Below are positions 52,601-58,990 of a stretch of DNA of 64,000 bases, in pieces; position 1 is the stretch's first letter; each line of letters begins with the position of its first letter. The position numbers and the translations under genes are program-made. A model generated the notes under the pieces. The model did not search any database. It saw only the letters and a list, made by a program, of their open reading frames with translations, and had not been told where the DNA came from. This stretch comes from Lepidonotus clava (lineage: Eukaryota > Annelida > Polychaeta > Phyllodocida > Polynoidae). The stretch spans positions 36,606,378 to 36,670,377 of the forward strand of contig OW387139.1 of assembly GCA_936440205.1 (NCBI GenBank), written 5' to 3'.

Positions 52601-55600
52601 AGATCCATTTCTCCTATCAGTGTAGTCTGAACATAGGCATCAACCAAGGGGGCCCTTGATGGGGGATCCCCAATGTCGCATGTCGAATATAAGAAAAGGC
52701 CATGTCACCTGTCACATAACTCTCCATGTCACATGTCGCCTCTAAGAGATCCTGATGTCCCATGTCGAATTTAAGAAATAGGCCATGTCATGTCGTTTAT
52801 TTTTTTCTTCATGTCACTAAGGCTCATGTCGCATGTCGATTTTAAAAAATGGCCATGTCGCCATGTCGAATTTAGGGATCTATAGGGCCATACCAGGCAC
52901 CTTCATCTGACAGCTTGATATTGACCCGCTCTGTGTGTTCAAACTAACTTAATAATGTAGGCTTATGTGATGTCTGGTCATACTCAAACAACTGCCTCAC
53001 TGTATAGAGTTTGTCAGGCCCTTAGGCTGCATAACCATGTAGAGGGGGTTGGTATTGGTTAAAAGAAATCCATATGGCAGGATACCATTGTCTGCTATTC
53101 AAATGGCGTTTTCGCATGACATCCCCTTCCTGATACTCCTATTATTCTGAAAATATTCTTCCTTGGAGTCATTATGTGATGGACCAAGGATCAATATACC
53201 ATCTGTGTGTAGTTAGCTGGCAGAATGCTTGCTGCCTCGTCGAGGCAGATCGCTAGAATGGTCACCTACAAGGAATAGTTTTGCCGAGAGGTATTTATTA
53301 ATAACGATGTCCCCACAATGTACATGCATCATCCGTTTTATAATGTATCTTGAGATGTATGTCTTTTAGCATACTTTGCCTTCAGTTATGTCGTAGACAC
53401 ATCGACTGCTGAAGTTTTCTTTTGTTGACCCAGTTAATATATTTTATTTTTACCTCGTGGCAATTAAAAAGCTATGTAAATTAACAATATGAAAGGACCT
53501 GACCATAAAGACCCACATTGAAACACATGTGCAACGCTGTACAACTACCTAACATCTTATACTATTACTGCTGTATGTTAGCACACAGATACACTCTACC
53601 AGTGTAAAAAAGGGAAACTCACTTTCCCCCCTCCTCTCTCGTTATATCCATCAACCGATGACCTCTGAGAGTATATTCCACTAACTGATTTTACTGCCAA
53701 ATGCATACATCGCTAGTGGGAATATTGGGACATGTGTTTTCAGATGGGGAAATGTTACTTATAATTAGAAAGGTTTTTATATCCTCTCTTAACGATATGT
53801 AGGGTTCATGGATTTATTTTGCAAAGTTATTGAAGAAGGCTTATAGGTTGCCAATTTACATAATAGAAAAGAGGTTTTAGATGTGCTACTTTTTCCTCCA
53901 CTAGGTGTACTTCTTGTGGATCACGCGCACCCAAAAGCAGTTTGAGTGGATGACGGACATTATCCGACAGGTAGAGGAGAACGACCACAAGAACCTGGTC
54001 AACGTGCACATCTTCATCACCCAGTTCAGAGAGAAGTTTGACCTTAGGACCACAATGCTGGTGAGCAGCTCACTCGGGTTCACTATAATTATGATCATAA
54101 TTTGTACTAGAAATCACTTCCTAGAAACGATTTCCTAGAAATTATCTTTCATATAGATTATTTTTTCCGAGAATTTATCTGTCCTAGAAATTATTTGTCC
54201 AAGAAATTATGTCCTAGAAATATCTTCGTAGAAATGATCTGTCCCAAAGATTATGTATCAGAAATTATTTGTCTTAGACATTATGTACCAATTGATATGA
54301 TTGCTCTTAAGAATTCGATTTTTCCCATTCAATGATGATCATTAATGACGATATTCGCTGGTGGTAAATGAATTGTGTTTGTAAAGGTAACCGGGCCTAA
54401 GCAATGTTGTGCACAATATTGAAACAGTAGTGACCTTAGTTAGCGTTGGAAATTCGACCCTTTAATCTCTTTTAATCCTTGAAATTTTCGGACAAAGCGA
54501 GATGATTACTTTGTATTTGCTACGTAGAAGCATAGAACTGTACGTACAGTTCTATGGTAGAAGCTATCTCCGTGCAGTACTAACTGAAATACTAGAACTA
54601 GTACCACTGTCTAGGCCATAAAAAGTAGGTCTATTTATACGAAGACAGTACGACCTTCACCAGATCATTCCCCTGCATATAAATCTAGTAAACATCTTAC
54701 ACTATTTGCATCCGGTTACATTTCAAGATTTCGGCCTTTTATCTTTACAGAAGAGAAATTTCCCTGTCACTTCATATGTTGAGTTCCTTTCGCCTCAGAT
54801 AAGATTAATAATTGAATCGGTATGAATGATCATTCCCCTCCCTGCTTACACATATGCATGCGATGTTAAGTGCATAATCATGTCTTTCTTTGTAGTACAT
54901 CTGTGAGCGCCACTTCCAAAAGATCTCCAACAGAAGTCTGTTCACCGGCCTTCGTTCCATCACTCATTTCGGCCGCCCCGACTTCCAGGCATTCTTCGAT
55001 TCCTTGCTACAAGAGCACTCCAAGGTAATCACATTGTAATACTTAATTTAACAAACCGATGAGGGTTGAAAGAAAAAAACCAAGATTGCCTCGGACCTGT
55101 CTGTCAACTTATTATGTCTTAACGAGGTTAAGTGTTAATTCCATAACAAGAATTCCAGTTGATTCTTTTTAAATAAAGCTATTCCGCTTTCTGTTAGCGT
55201 GAATGCAAATTGAAGCTAGTCAAAGATTTCCAGTCCAATGTTATTTCTCTTGGCGGAATTGCCACTCTCACTGTTAAGTGACCTCAAAGTCTCTGTTCAC
55301 GTAAGTGGGGTACCCCCCGCTGCATTGCCAAGGGCTGGTTAGACTGGTCCATGAATCATACTGTACAGTTGCTAGATGGGAACATAAACGAGAATCAGGA
55401 AGTGGAAAGTACGTTATTTCCAACGAATCAAGTTCATCAATTGCCACTTTATTCCTGATCCTCCCGCCCTACTTATAAACAGCTTTTTTTTAAATCAAAT
55501 ATTCCCGAAGTATGGGACAAGATTCTGTTCAATTGCTAAAAAGAATGGTTGGAATCCTCCAATACGTTTCTGAAGTGCAAACTGATAATCCACTGGAATA

Positions 55601-56131
55601 GAAAATTATATATATATATAAAAAAAAAGAAAACATTAAACAACGGTCCATCATATGCCCAACGTATAAAAAAAGTAAGCCTAATGTAAGTAAAAGGCTG
55701 GTTTCTTTAAACTCAAGACAGGGTAAATGACCCCCCCCCCTCCAAAAAGAAAAAAAAAAGAATAAATAAATAAATAAAATAAGATAAATAAATAAAAAAA
55801 TAAATAGATAAAATTTAAAACAAGAGAGAGCGAGCGAGCGAGCAGCATGCAGCAGCGGGACAAAAATTAAAGAAATAATGAAAAGTTATGGATGTTAAAA
55901 CTATTTTTCTTAACGTGTAAGACAGAGTAATTGAAACTCGAATGAAAAAGGGCGCAAAAAGGTTATCACGTTATAATCCTTGCATTTTATTTCGTCCCTT
56001 TCCAGACTAACGTGTTCGGAGTGTTCAGCTGCGGGCCGCCTCCCATGACGTCCGGAGTGGAACAGGCGTGTACCGCCGTCAACAAAATCTCCCAGAATGG
56101 CCTCTTCGTCCACCACTTCGAGAACTTCTAA
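22567..56131 (+). CDS. DUOX: dual oxidase (DUOX) gene, 30 exons found, first exon missing
   Basis: A membrane NADPH oxidase that makes hydrogen peroxide outside the cell or in a compartment, used in barrier immunity and cross-linking. The exons code about 1518 residues. Domains in order: peroxidase-homology domain (residues 1-575), first membrane helix (about 578-600), cytosolic loop (to 820) and EF hands ([13 protein letters not shown] near 826, [13 protein letters not shown] near 862, then a degenerate third). These are followed by the six-helix ferric-reductase core with four haem histidines, FAD motif [15 protein letters not shown] loop GGGIGVTPF, and the end NF after HHFE. All splice phases agree and all sites are GT-AG. 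Human DUOX is about 1550 residues, so only a signal-peptide exon is missing. Exon GC is much higher than intron GC. Confidence 0.97.
23883..24044 (+). CDS. DUOX: DUOX exon b: peroxidase-homology domain
   Basis: Codes [14 protein letters not shown] and a later [14 protein letters not shown]. The Asn-Arg-Thr word is a conserved DUOX signature. Phase 1 at both ends. The following intron (24045-25594) shows nothing recognisable. Confidence 0.95.
25595..25782 (+). CDS. DUOX: DUOX exon c: peroxidase-homology domain
   Basis: Codes [20 protein letters not shown] to [10 protein letters not shown]. The GQQVVEEI stretch occupies the place where haem peroxidases have a distal His in 'DHD'; no His is present. 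The next intron (25783-26165) is plain. Confidence 0.95.
26166..26394 (+). CDS. DUOX: DUOX exon d: peroxidase-homology domain
   Basis: Codes [20 protein letters not shown], the equivalent of the peroxidase 'WLDGSAIYG' region, then a proline-rich stretch. The following intron (26395-27247) contains a long G-run at 26477-26513 and otherwise nothing recognised. Confidence 0.95.
26477..26513 (+). repeat. G-run cluster in a DUOX intron
   Basis: Three blocks of G, one of 17 or more, separated by CTC and CTA. Such a tract could form G-quadruplex structure and is also prone to sequencing-length error. Confidence 0.7.
27248..27414 (+). CDS. DUOX: DUOX exon e: peroxidase-homology domain
   Basis: Codes [20 protein letters not shown], then FHNFKARQI, matching 'LLWFRYHN' of DUOX. 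Donor GTAAGA. The next intron (27415-27802) is plain. Confidence 0.95.
27803..27863 (+). CDS. DUOX: DUOX exon f
   Basis: A 61-bp exon coding [20 protein letters not shown], the 'YEWLP' segment of the family. Followed by a 274-bp intron. Confidence 0.93.
28138..28234 (+). CDS. DUOX: DUOX exon g: proximal-histidine motif
   Basis: Codes [15 protein letters not shown], equal to the 'RYGHTL' proximal haem-ligand motif of animal peroxidases; the His is kept. Ends in phase 2. Confidence 0.95.
28472..28565 (+). CDS. DUOX: DUOX exon h
   Basis: Codes [17 protein letters not shown] and [11 protein letters not shown]; the two Cys may pair as in other DUOX proteins. The following intron (28566-28942) has a C-run near 28749. 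Confidence 0.93.
28943..29042 (+). CDS. DUOX: DUOX exon i
   Basis: Codes [19 protein letters not shown], matching 'LLLGMASQIAEREDH'. The next intron (29043-29573) is AT-rich with nothing recognised. Confidence 0.95.
29574..29737 (+). CDS. DUOX: DUOX exon j
   Basis: Codes [19 protein letters not shown], the peroxidase 'RARDHGLP.Y' signature. The next intron (29738-30056) is plain. Confidence 0.96.
30057..30235 (+). CDS. DUOX: DUOX exon k
   Basis: Codes [20 protein letters not shown], then [14 protein letters not shown], both conserved. The next intron (30236-30615) shows nothing. Confidence 0.96.
30616..30734 (+). CDS. DUOX: DUOX exon l
   Basis: Codes [19 protein letters not shown] to NPFFFANG. 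The next intron (30735-31172) is AT-rich and plain. Confidence 0.95.
31173..31319 (+). CDS. DUOX: DUOX exon m: end of peroxidase domain and first helix
   Basis: Codes [10 protein letters not shown] and [18 protein letters not shown], then the hydrophobic [11 protein letters not shown] that starts the first membrane helix. The next intron (31320-31699) is plain. Confidence 0.95.
31700..31828 (+). CDS. DUOX: DUOX exon n: first helix end and cytosolic linker
   Basis: Codes [20 protein letters not shown], the end of the helix with basic cytosolic flank, then a Gly-rich linker. Linkers of this type vary between species. Confidence 0.92.
31829..34167 (+). other. DUOX intron, 2.3 kb
   Basis: Holds a 9-bp-period tandem TTCAGTAGT (33061-33096) and a small hairpin at 33716-33750. 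No other element or gene recognised. Confidence 0.5.
33716..33750. repeat. short hairpin in DUOX intron
   Basis: GATTTCAAATGGCAG and CTGCCATCTGAAATC pair with one mismatch around TGA. The loop is too small for a usual microRNA precursor. Confidence 0.6.
34168..34391 (+). CDS. DUOX: DUOX exon o: cytosolic loop
   Basis: Codes [18 protein letters not shown] to FRIPKEYDL, matching the '[10 protein letters not shown]' PH-like region of DUOX. The next intron (34392-34878) is plain. Confidence 0.95.
34879..35067 (+). CDS. DUOX: DUOX exon p: cytosolic loop
   Basis: Codes [17 protein letters not shown] and [18 protein letters not shown]; 63 codons, phase 0 at both ends. The next intron (35068-35496) is plain. 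Confidence 0.95.
35497..35722 (+). CDS. DUOX: DUOX exon q: EF hand 1
   Basis: Codes the loop [13 protein letters not shown] with all calcium ligands, preceded by [11 protein letters not shown]. Calcium binding here activates the enzyme in the family. The next intron (35723-36173) is plain. Confidence 0.97.
36174..36267 (+). CDS. DUOX: DUOX exon r: EF hand 2
   Basis: Codes [20 protein letters not shown], a complete second calcium loop. Its intron (36268-42980) hosts the DIRS element. Confidence 0.97.
36457..36527 (+). repeat. left end of the DIRS element
   Basis: The outer 36 bp (to about 36492, with CCGAAACGCCAGGTGGCG) recur inverted in the internal complementary region at 42394-42441. The inner part (36493-36527, GAGGTTGCTCTGCGCATGTG) recurs inverted at the right end, 42660-42694. 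Confidence 0.9.
36755..37790 (+). repeat. degenerate GGGCAGCCCCCACTGACCCC repeats in the DIRS leader
   Basis: About nine imperfect copies of a 20-bp core GGGCAGCCCCCACTGACCCC occur between 36765 and 37110 at roughly 50-70 bp spacing, with two more at 37709 and 37766. The spacers differ, so only the core is kept. They lie between the left end and the coding part. Between the two groups (37205-37300) is AT-rich DNA that looks like the tail of another repeat. Confidence 0.75.
37944..37999 (+). repeat. 17-bp tandem repeat with CGAGATCTCG palindromes
   Basis: Three adjacent copies of CGAGATCTCGCCATCCG, the last with one change, then a partial fourth. Each carries the 10-bp palindrome CGAGATCTCG. 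It is about 340 bp before the coding part of the DIRS element and might belong to its promoter. Confidence 0.85.
38280..42190 (+). pseudogene. coding part of the DIRS element (fossil)
   Basis: Parts in order: a gag-like lysine- and serine-rich protein (about 38280-39490); reverse transcriptase (39500-40110; [18 protein letters not shown], then [16 protein letters not shown]); RNase H (40120-40790; [12 protein letters not shown], then [14 protein letters not shown]); a DIRS-type methyltransferase-like module (40790-41120; DIDLFAS, then YAFPPF and DWPTQPW); and tyrosine recombinase (41240-42180; SCQRVQTLA and AHSVRGAS). Order and motifs are those of DIRS retrotransposons. The region as a whole no longer looks functional. 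Confidence 0.88.
42394..42522 (-). repeat. internal complementary region of the DIRS element
   Basis: The reverse complement equals the right extremity (42690-42777) followed without a gap by the left extremity (36457-36500). In the known DIRS model this segment guides circle formation during replication. Confidence 0.88.
42660..42777 (+). repeat. right end of the DIRS element
   Basis: Starts with the 35 bp inverted to 36493-36527 and ends in AAGTTTAATTAATAATTA. It also contains CTGCAG followed by GTAAGC at about 42745-42756, a sequence that looks like an acceptor directly joined to a donor. Confidence 0.88.
42981..43156 (+). CDS. DUOX: DUOX exon s: degenerate third EF-hand region
   Basis: Codes [20 protein letters not shown] and [20 protein letters not shown]. 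The acceptor is 200 bp after the DIRS right end. The following intron (43157-43633) includes a G-run near 43244 and a diverged repeat also found at 52325-52400. Confidence 0.95.
43634..43721 (+). CDS. DUOX: DUOX exon t: linker before the reductase core
   Basis: Codes [20 protein letters not shown] and FHRAYR, a basic variable linker. The frame and phases (1 to 2) fit both neighbours. Confidence 0.85.
43722..46302 (+). other. DUOX intron, 2.6 kb
   Basis: AT-rich. The last 100 bp (46195-46280) resemble 48270-48360, upstream of another DUOX exon. No gene or classified element seen. Confidence 0.45.
46303..46505 (+). CDS. DUOX: DUOX exon u: first helix of the reductase core
   Basis: Codes [20 protein letters not shown] and [11 protein letters not shown], matching 'FIENYRRHIG...FLERAYYY'. 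The next intron (46506-47206) is plain. Confidence 0.96.
47207..47437 (+). CDS. DUOX: DUOX exon v: reductase helices with first haem histidine
   Basis: Codes [20 protein letters not shown], then [17 protein letters not shown], and [20 protein letters not shown]. The His in MHKYIAY corresponds to the first ligand of the haem pair (FHKMVAW in NOX2). The next intron (47438-47854) is plain. Confidence 0.97.
47855..47948 (+). CDS. DUOX: DUOX exon w: second haem histidine
   Basis: Codes [17 protein letters not shown]; the first His aligns with the HTIAH ligand of NOX2. The next intron (47949-48434) has a small palindrome (48041-48063) and the repeat shared with 46195-46280. Confidence 0.95.
48435..48566 (+). 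CDS. DUOX: DUOX exon x: reductase helix
   Basis: Codes [19 protein letters not shown] and EYSRRNAFR. Hydrophobic helix with the conserved basic end. The next intron (48567-49057) is plain. Confidence 0.96.
49058..49257 (+). CDS. DUOX: DUOX exon y: third and fourth haem histidines
   Basis: Codes [20 protein letters not shown] with His residues 13 apart, as in NOX enzymes, then [20 protein letters not shown] at the start of the dehydrogenase part. Confidence 0.97.
49258..50533 (+). other. DUOX intron, 1.3 kb
   Basis: Nothing recognised. Open frames here lack DUOX similarity and fall in the intron. Confidence 0.5.
50534..50763 (+). CDS. DUOX: DUOX exon z: FAD-binding region
   Basis: Codes [13 protein letters not shown] and [20 protein letters not shown], the flavin-binding motif, followed by [13 protein letters not shown]. 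Confidence 0.97.
50919..50992 (-). mobile_element. tRNA-derived SINE head
   Basis: On the - strand an A-box-like AGGGCCAGTGG (50978-50968) and a perfect B box GGTTCAATCC (50937-50928) are about 30 bp apart, the layout of an internal polymerase III promoter. The stretch does not fold as a full tRNA and is flanked by non-tRNA DNA, so a SINE fragment is more likely than a tRNA gene. Confidence 0.5.
51631..51865 (+). repeat. minisatellite ending at a DUOX splice acceptor
   Basis: About seven diverged units of roughly 34 bp, each carrying CTGCCCCTGACAC, TGTCCCTGACAC or a close variant followed by an AATAAA-like AT stretch. The last unit, TTTCCCTGACAG, is the true acceptor of the exon at 51866. 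One inner unit reads CTAACAGATCTA, repeating the first bases of that exon. Confidence 0.8.
51866..52024 (+). CDS. DUOX: DUOX exon aa: NADPH-binding loop
   Basis: Codes [18 protein letters not shown] and [19 protein letters not shown], the glycine-rich nucleotide-binding loop. 53 codons, phase 0 at both ends. Confidence 0.97.
52025..53904 (+). other. DUOX intron, 1.9 kb
   Basis: Holds a diverged repeat shared with 43190-43290 (at 52325-52400) and a CATGTCG-type minisatellite at 52671-52885. Otherwise nothing recognised. Confidence 0.5.
52671..52885 (+). repeat. CATGTCG minisatellite
   Basis: Irregular tandem units built from CATGTCGCATGTCGAATTTA and AAGAAATAGGCCATGTC, about four long units with internal CATGTC duplications. 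Confidence 0.75.
53905..54060 (+). CDS. DUOX: DUOX exon ab: NADPH-binding domain
   Basis: Codes [20 protein letters not shown] and [17 protein letters not shown], then [10 protein letters not shown], all family-conserved. 52 codons, phase 0. Confidence 0.97.
54105..54290 (+). repeat. CCTAGAAATTAT tandem repeats in a DUOX intron
   Basis: About eight diverged units of 16-24 bp with cores such as TCCTAGAAATTAT and GTATCAGAAATTATTTG. Confidence 0.7.
54524..54563. repeat. 26-bp perfect palindrome between GTAGAAG direct repeats
   Basis: The perfect palindrome at 54531-54556 (arm CATAGAACTGTAC) has no spacer. It is flanked exactly by GTAGAAG on both sides (54524-54530 and 54557-54563). It lies in the intron 54061-54895. 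Confidence 0.9.
54896..55024 (+). CDS. DUOX: DUOX exon ac: NADPH-binding domain
   Basis: Codes [20 protein letters not shown] and [14 protein letters not shown]. 43 codons, phase 0. The next intron (55025-56005) has A-rich simple sequence at about 55600-55860 and nothing else. Confidence 0.97.
56006..56131 (+). CDS. DUOX: DUOX last exon
   Basis: Codes [20 protein letters not shown], containing the SCGPP NADPH motif, and ends FVHHFENF with TAA at 56129-56131. The FENF terminus is typical of DUOX. Confidence 0.98.
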   Translation, partial: TNVFGVFSCGPPPMTSGVEQACTAVNKISQNGLFVHHFENF

Positions 56132-58990
56132 TAAACCACAACGAGACGTATCCATTAGGAAGCATTAAGTACGAAATCCAAAAATGTTATTGAAGTAGTG
56201 GCCATCCCTGACTTAACTTTTGTCATAAAAGGTTGTTTTCTACTGGCCGATTTATGTTAGTTAGGAATCCACAGTAGATGCCTAACGCTTGGATTGCACG
56301 AAGCGATTCTTGCTGCAGCACTTTGGTAAAAAAAATTTAATCAATAATACGTCAGAAGACCATGCATCTTAATTGAAAGATAATTAAAAACCGCTTCTAC
56401 ATGGTTATCACTTTCACCACTTGCGATGCGTGAACGTGCAAGTTAAAACCGAATAGATGATAAGAGCCTTAATCTCTTAATGCTCGGCTTATACTCAAGT
56501 AACTACACAGATTTATGACCATCAAATCCCGTGCAAATGATGTATGACATTCCAATAGATGTTTTTTTGGTGGAATTTCCTTCATCGCTAGTAGTTTTAA
56601 TCAGGCAGTTAGAGTCACACCTTAGATGGTAGCCTCGAGTAAATTCATTCTACCATTACCGGAGCCAGACGGATTACAATGGATGGTCAGTGTGATGACA
56701 TACAAAACACAAAACAGGCCGGCAGGCCGGCCACAATATTAACTGGTCCATTCCACTGAACAATTGGAAGTCTCACTACCTTGATAAAGATTGTATTTAA
56801 TTTACTGGAAGATGACCTCCACCCCAATCTGACAGGGGTAGTCCCAGGTGTATTTAGGTGCATGTATTTACCTACCATTATGGGTTATATCCAAACCATT
56901 TATATTCCACCTATATGGTTTATATCACTTACAGGATTACTGTACATCCACCATTTATGATATATTTTTTTCCATGAATTTGTTTCAAACTGTTTATTTC
57001 TAGCAGACACATATGTACACACTGAAAAATAGATATACAAGCGATTGTTGAAGGGATGTTAGAGTAGGATGCGATTTCTAACATAGAGCTTTAGATAATG
57101 ATCTATGTTTCAGTAGATTAGGGGCGTTGAAAGGGATCGTTTAATCATGCATGCGACCAGGAGAAAGCGTTCATTGACCAACAGATAATTACGTACACAT
57201 ATAATACAATATCTATCATAAATAGACTTACTATAGTACCCCACTTCGGTTGATATGTATTGTGATCACGAATATACGGAAAATCATATCGCCTTTATAT
57301 CTTTATTCACAGGCTGGTCTTTGCACGTCATGACATTTCATCAGAGACATAGATTCGTAAATTGCTGTCACTGACTCTTCAGTCCACAACGCAAATACTT
57401 AGGGGCACAATAAAACCACTGATCTTGCGCAATGTCAATGAGTATAGGGCCTACTTATAATAGTCACCTACATTAAAACTATGTTCTTCTGCATGTTCAT
57501 GGGTCCTATTCTAAGGTGTATACGGTGGCTGTAGACATAGGCACAATTCAGCGGGAGGTGTAGCAATTTGGTATGTCTTCATCAATAGTACTTCAGGTAT
57601 CTTGGTTGTTTTATGCAGGCATAATACTAACAAGGTTCAGTAACCAGAAGCATGTTTGGACCCGATGCACTATTATATTTATGTTGACCGGTGTTTGTGA
57701 AATGCTTACTTTGCATGGAAGCTACGAGAATAATAGCACAGAGAGAAGTAGTACTAGTTTTCTTAGGCATGTGCTGGAATTGATAGAGAAAAGTGCTGAA
57801 ATCAAAATTCTGATGCTGATGGTGTCTGGCTGGTAATCTTCAGGCAAGGCTTGGTTTATTAATTATCCACATTCATATGCTAATATCAATGTGGTATTGT
57901 GTTTGATTCTAGAAAAGAAACGCTGTACATAGCTCTGGAAGGAAATAGCCTTATTAGTGATACTTTTACAAAATGTTCTTTGTTAAATCCTTCAGAATTT
58001 TGTATGTTATTGACTACGTAAGGAGTAAGGAGTAGTGAACTATTCTTCTCTTCCAATATATTAACGATATTTTCCATATAGGCAAGCCTTTGGATCTTTG
58101 TAACCTAGCATACCCAGCTCATTAATAAATGATAGGAAAATGTATGTTTGCTAATACTGGACAAAATTGTTAGTAATTTACTCCTGAAATCTTGGACACA
58201 TTTGATCGAACTGCATTACTATTGGCAGAGGATGTTATTGTTATACTCATTTTGCTCACCCTTGTTATTTAACCAAGACGTCTCTGTTATCGTTTTGTTT
58301 CATGGAATCAACACTGTTTCATCCTATAGACTCTTACCTCAATAGATACGCAGTTAAAGACACATACTATCAAACCGAATATATATAGATAATAGCAAAA
58401 AGAAATCATGAACATATATCTCCAGATTGAGATATGACACTTAATCAACTTATAAGTTTGAAAATTTAAATGCTCGAAAAAGTAAAGGTGAGAATAGCAG
58501 CCCGTAGACCTCGCATGAAGAACTGAATGGAAATTAGGTAATACGAATATTGACCTCGTGTCACGCCGATAACGTCTGTACTCTACTCATAAACAGACAC
58601 TTGCCATAATCTATGTATATATTTGAGATAACTGTGTCTGGTTTTGACTGACGAATAAATTCCTATAGATAAGATCATATACAGTGCTTTAAAACTCGTT
58701 TGGGCAATAGAAAAGCGCTGCTGTGTATACATATAATTATGTTCATCGAAATTCTCATCTCATTTGTATATATCTCATTTGATTTTATGTCTTTGATTAA
58801 ACAATATGTAACGGATGGGTGTGAAGTTCGAATAGATAATCTCGAGGGTAACGTATCACAGAAGTGAGAAATCATTATATCGGATAATTTTTGTATTTTT
58901 ATAGAAATATAGTGTATGTATGTACAATTGCATTATACTGGAAATACGTTATTTCTAGTTTTCATTCAATAAAACACACACACAAATTTC
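56132..58990 (+). other. DUOX 3' UTR candidate
   Basis: No gene. AATAAA words occur at 57409 and 58968, among others. The one at 58968-58973 is followed by TG-rich and T-rich DNA (TTTGTTGGCTTGATTCTTG), the usual layout of a cleavage site, so the UTR may be about 2.8 kb. RNA data would decide. Confidence 0.4.
58968..58973 (+). terminator. possible polyadenylation signal of DUOX
   Basis: AATAAA followed within about 20 bp by a T/G-rich downstream element. Earlier AATAAA words lack such a clear downstream tract. Confidence 0.4.
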
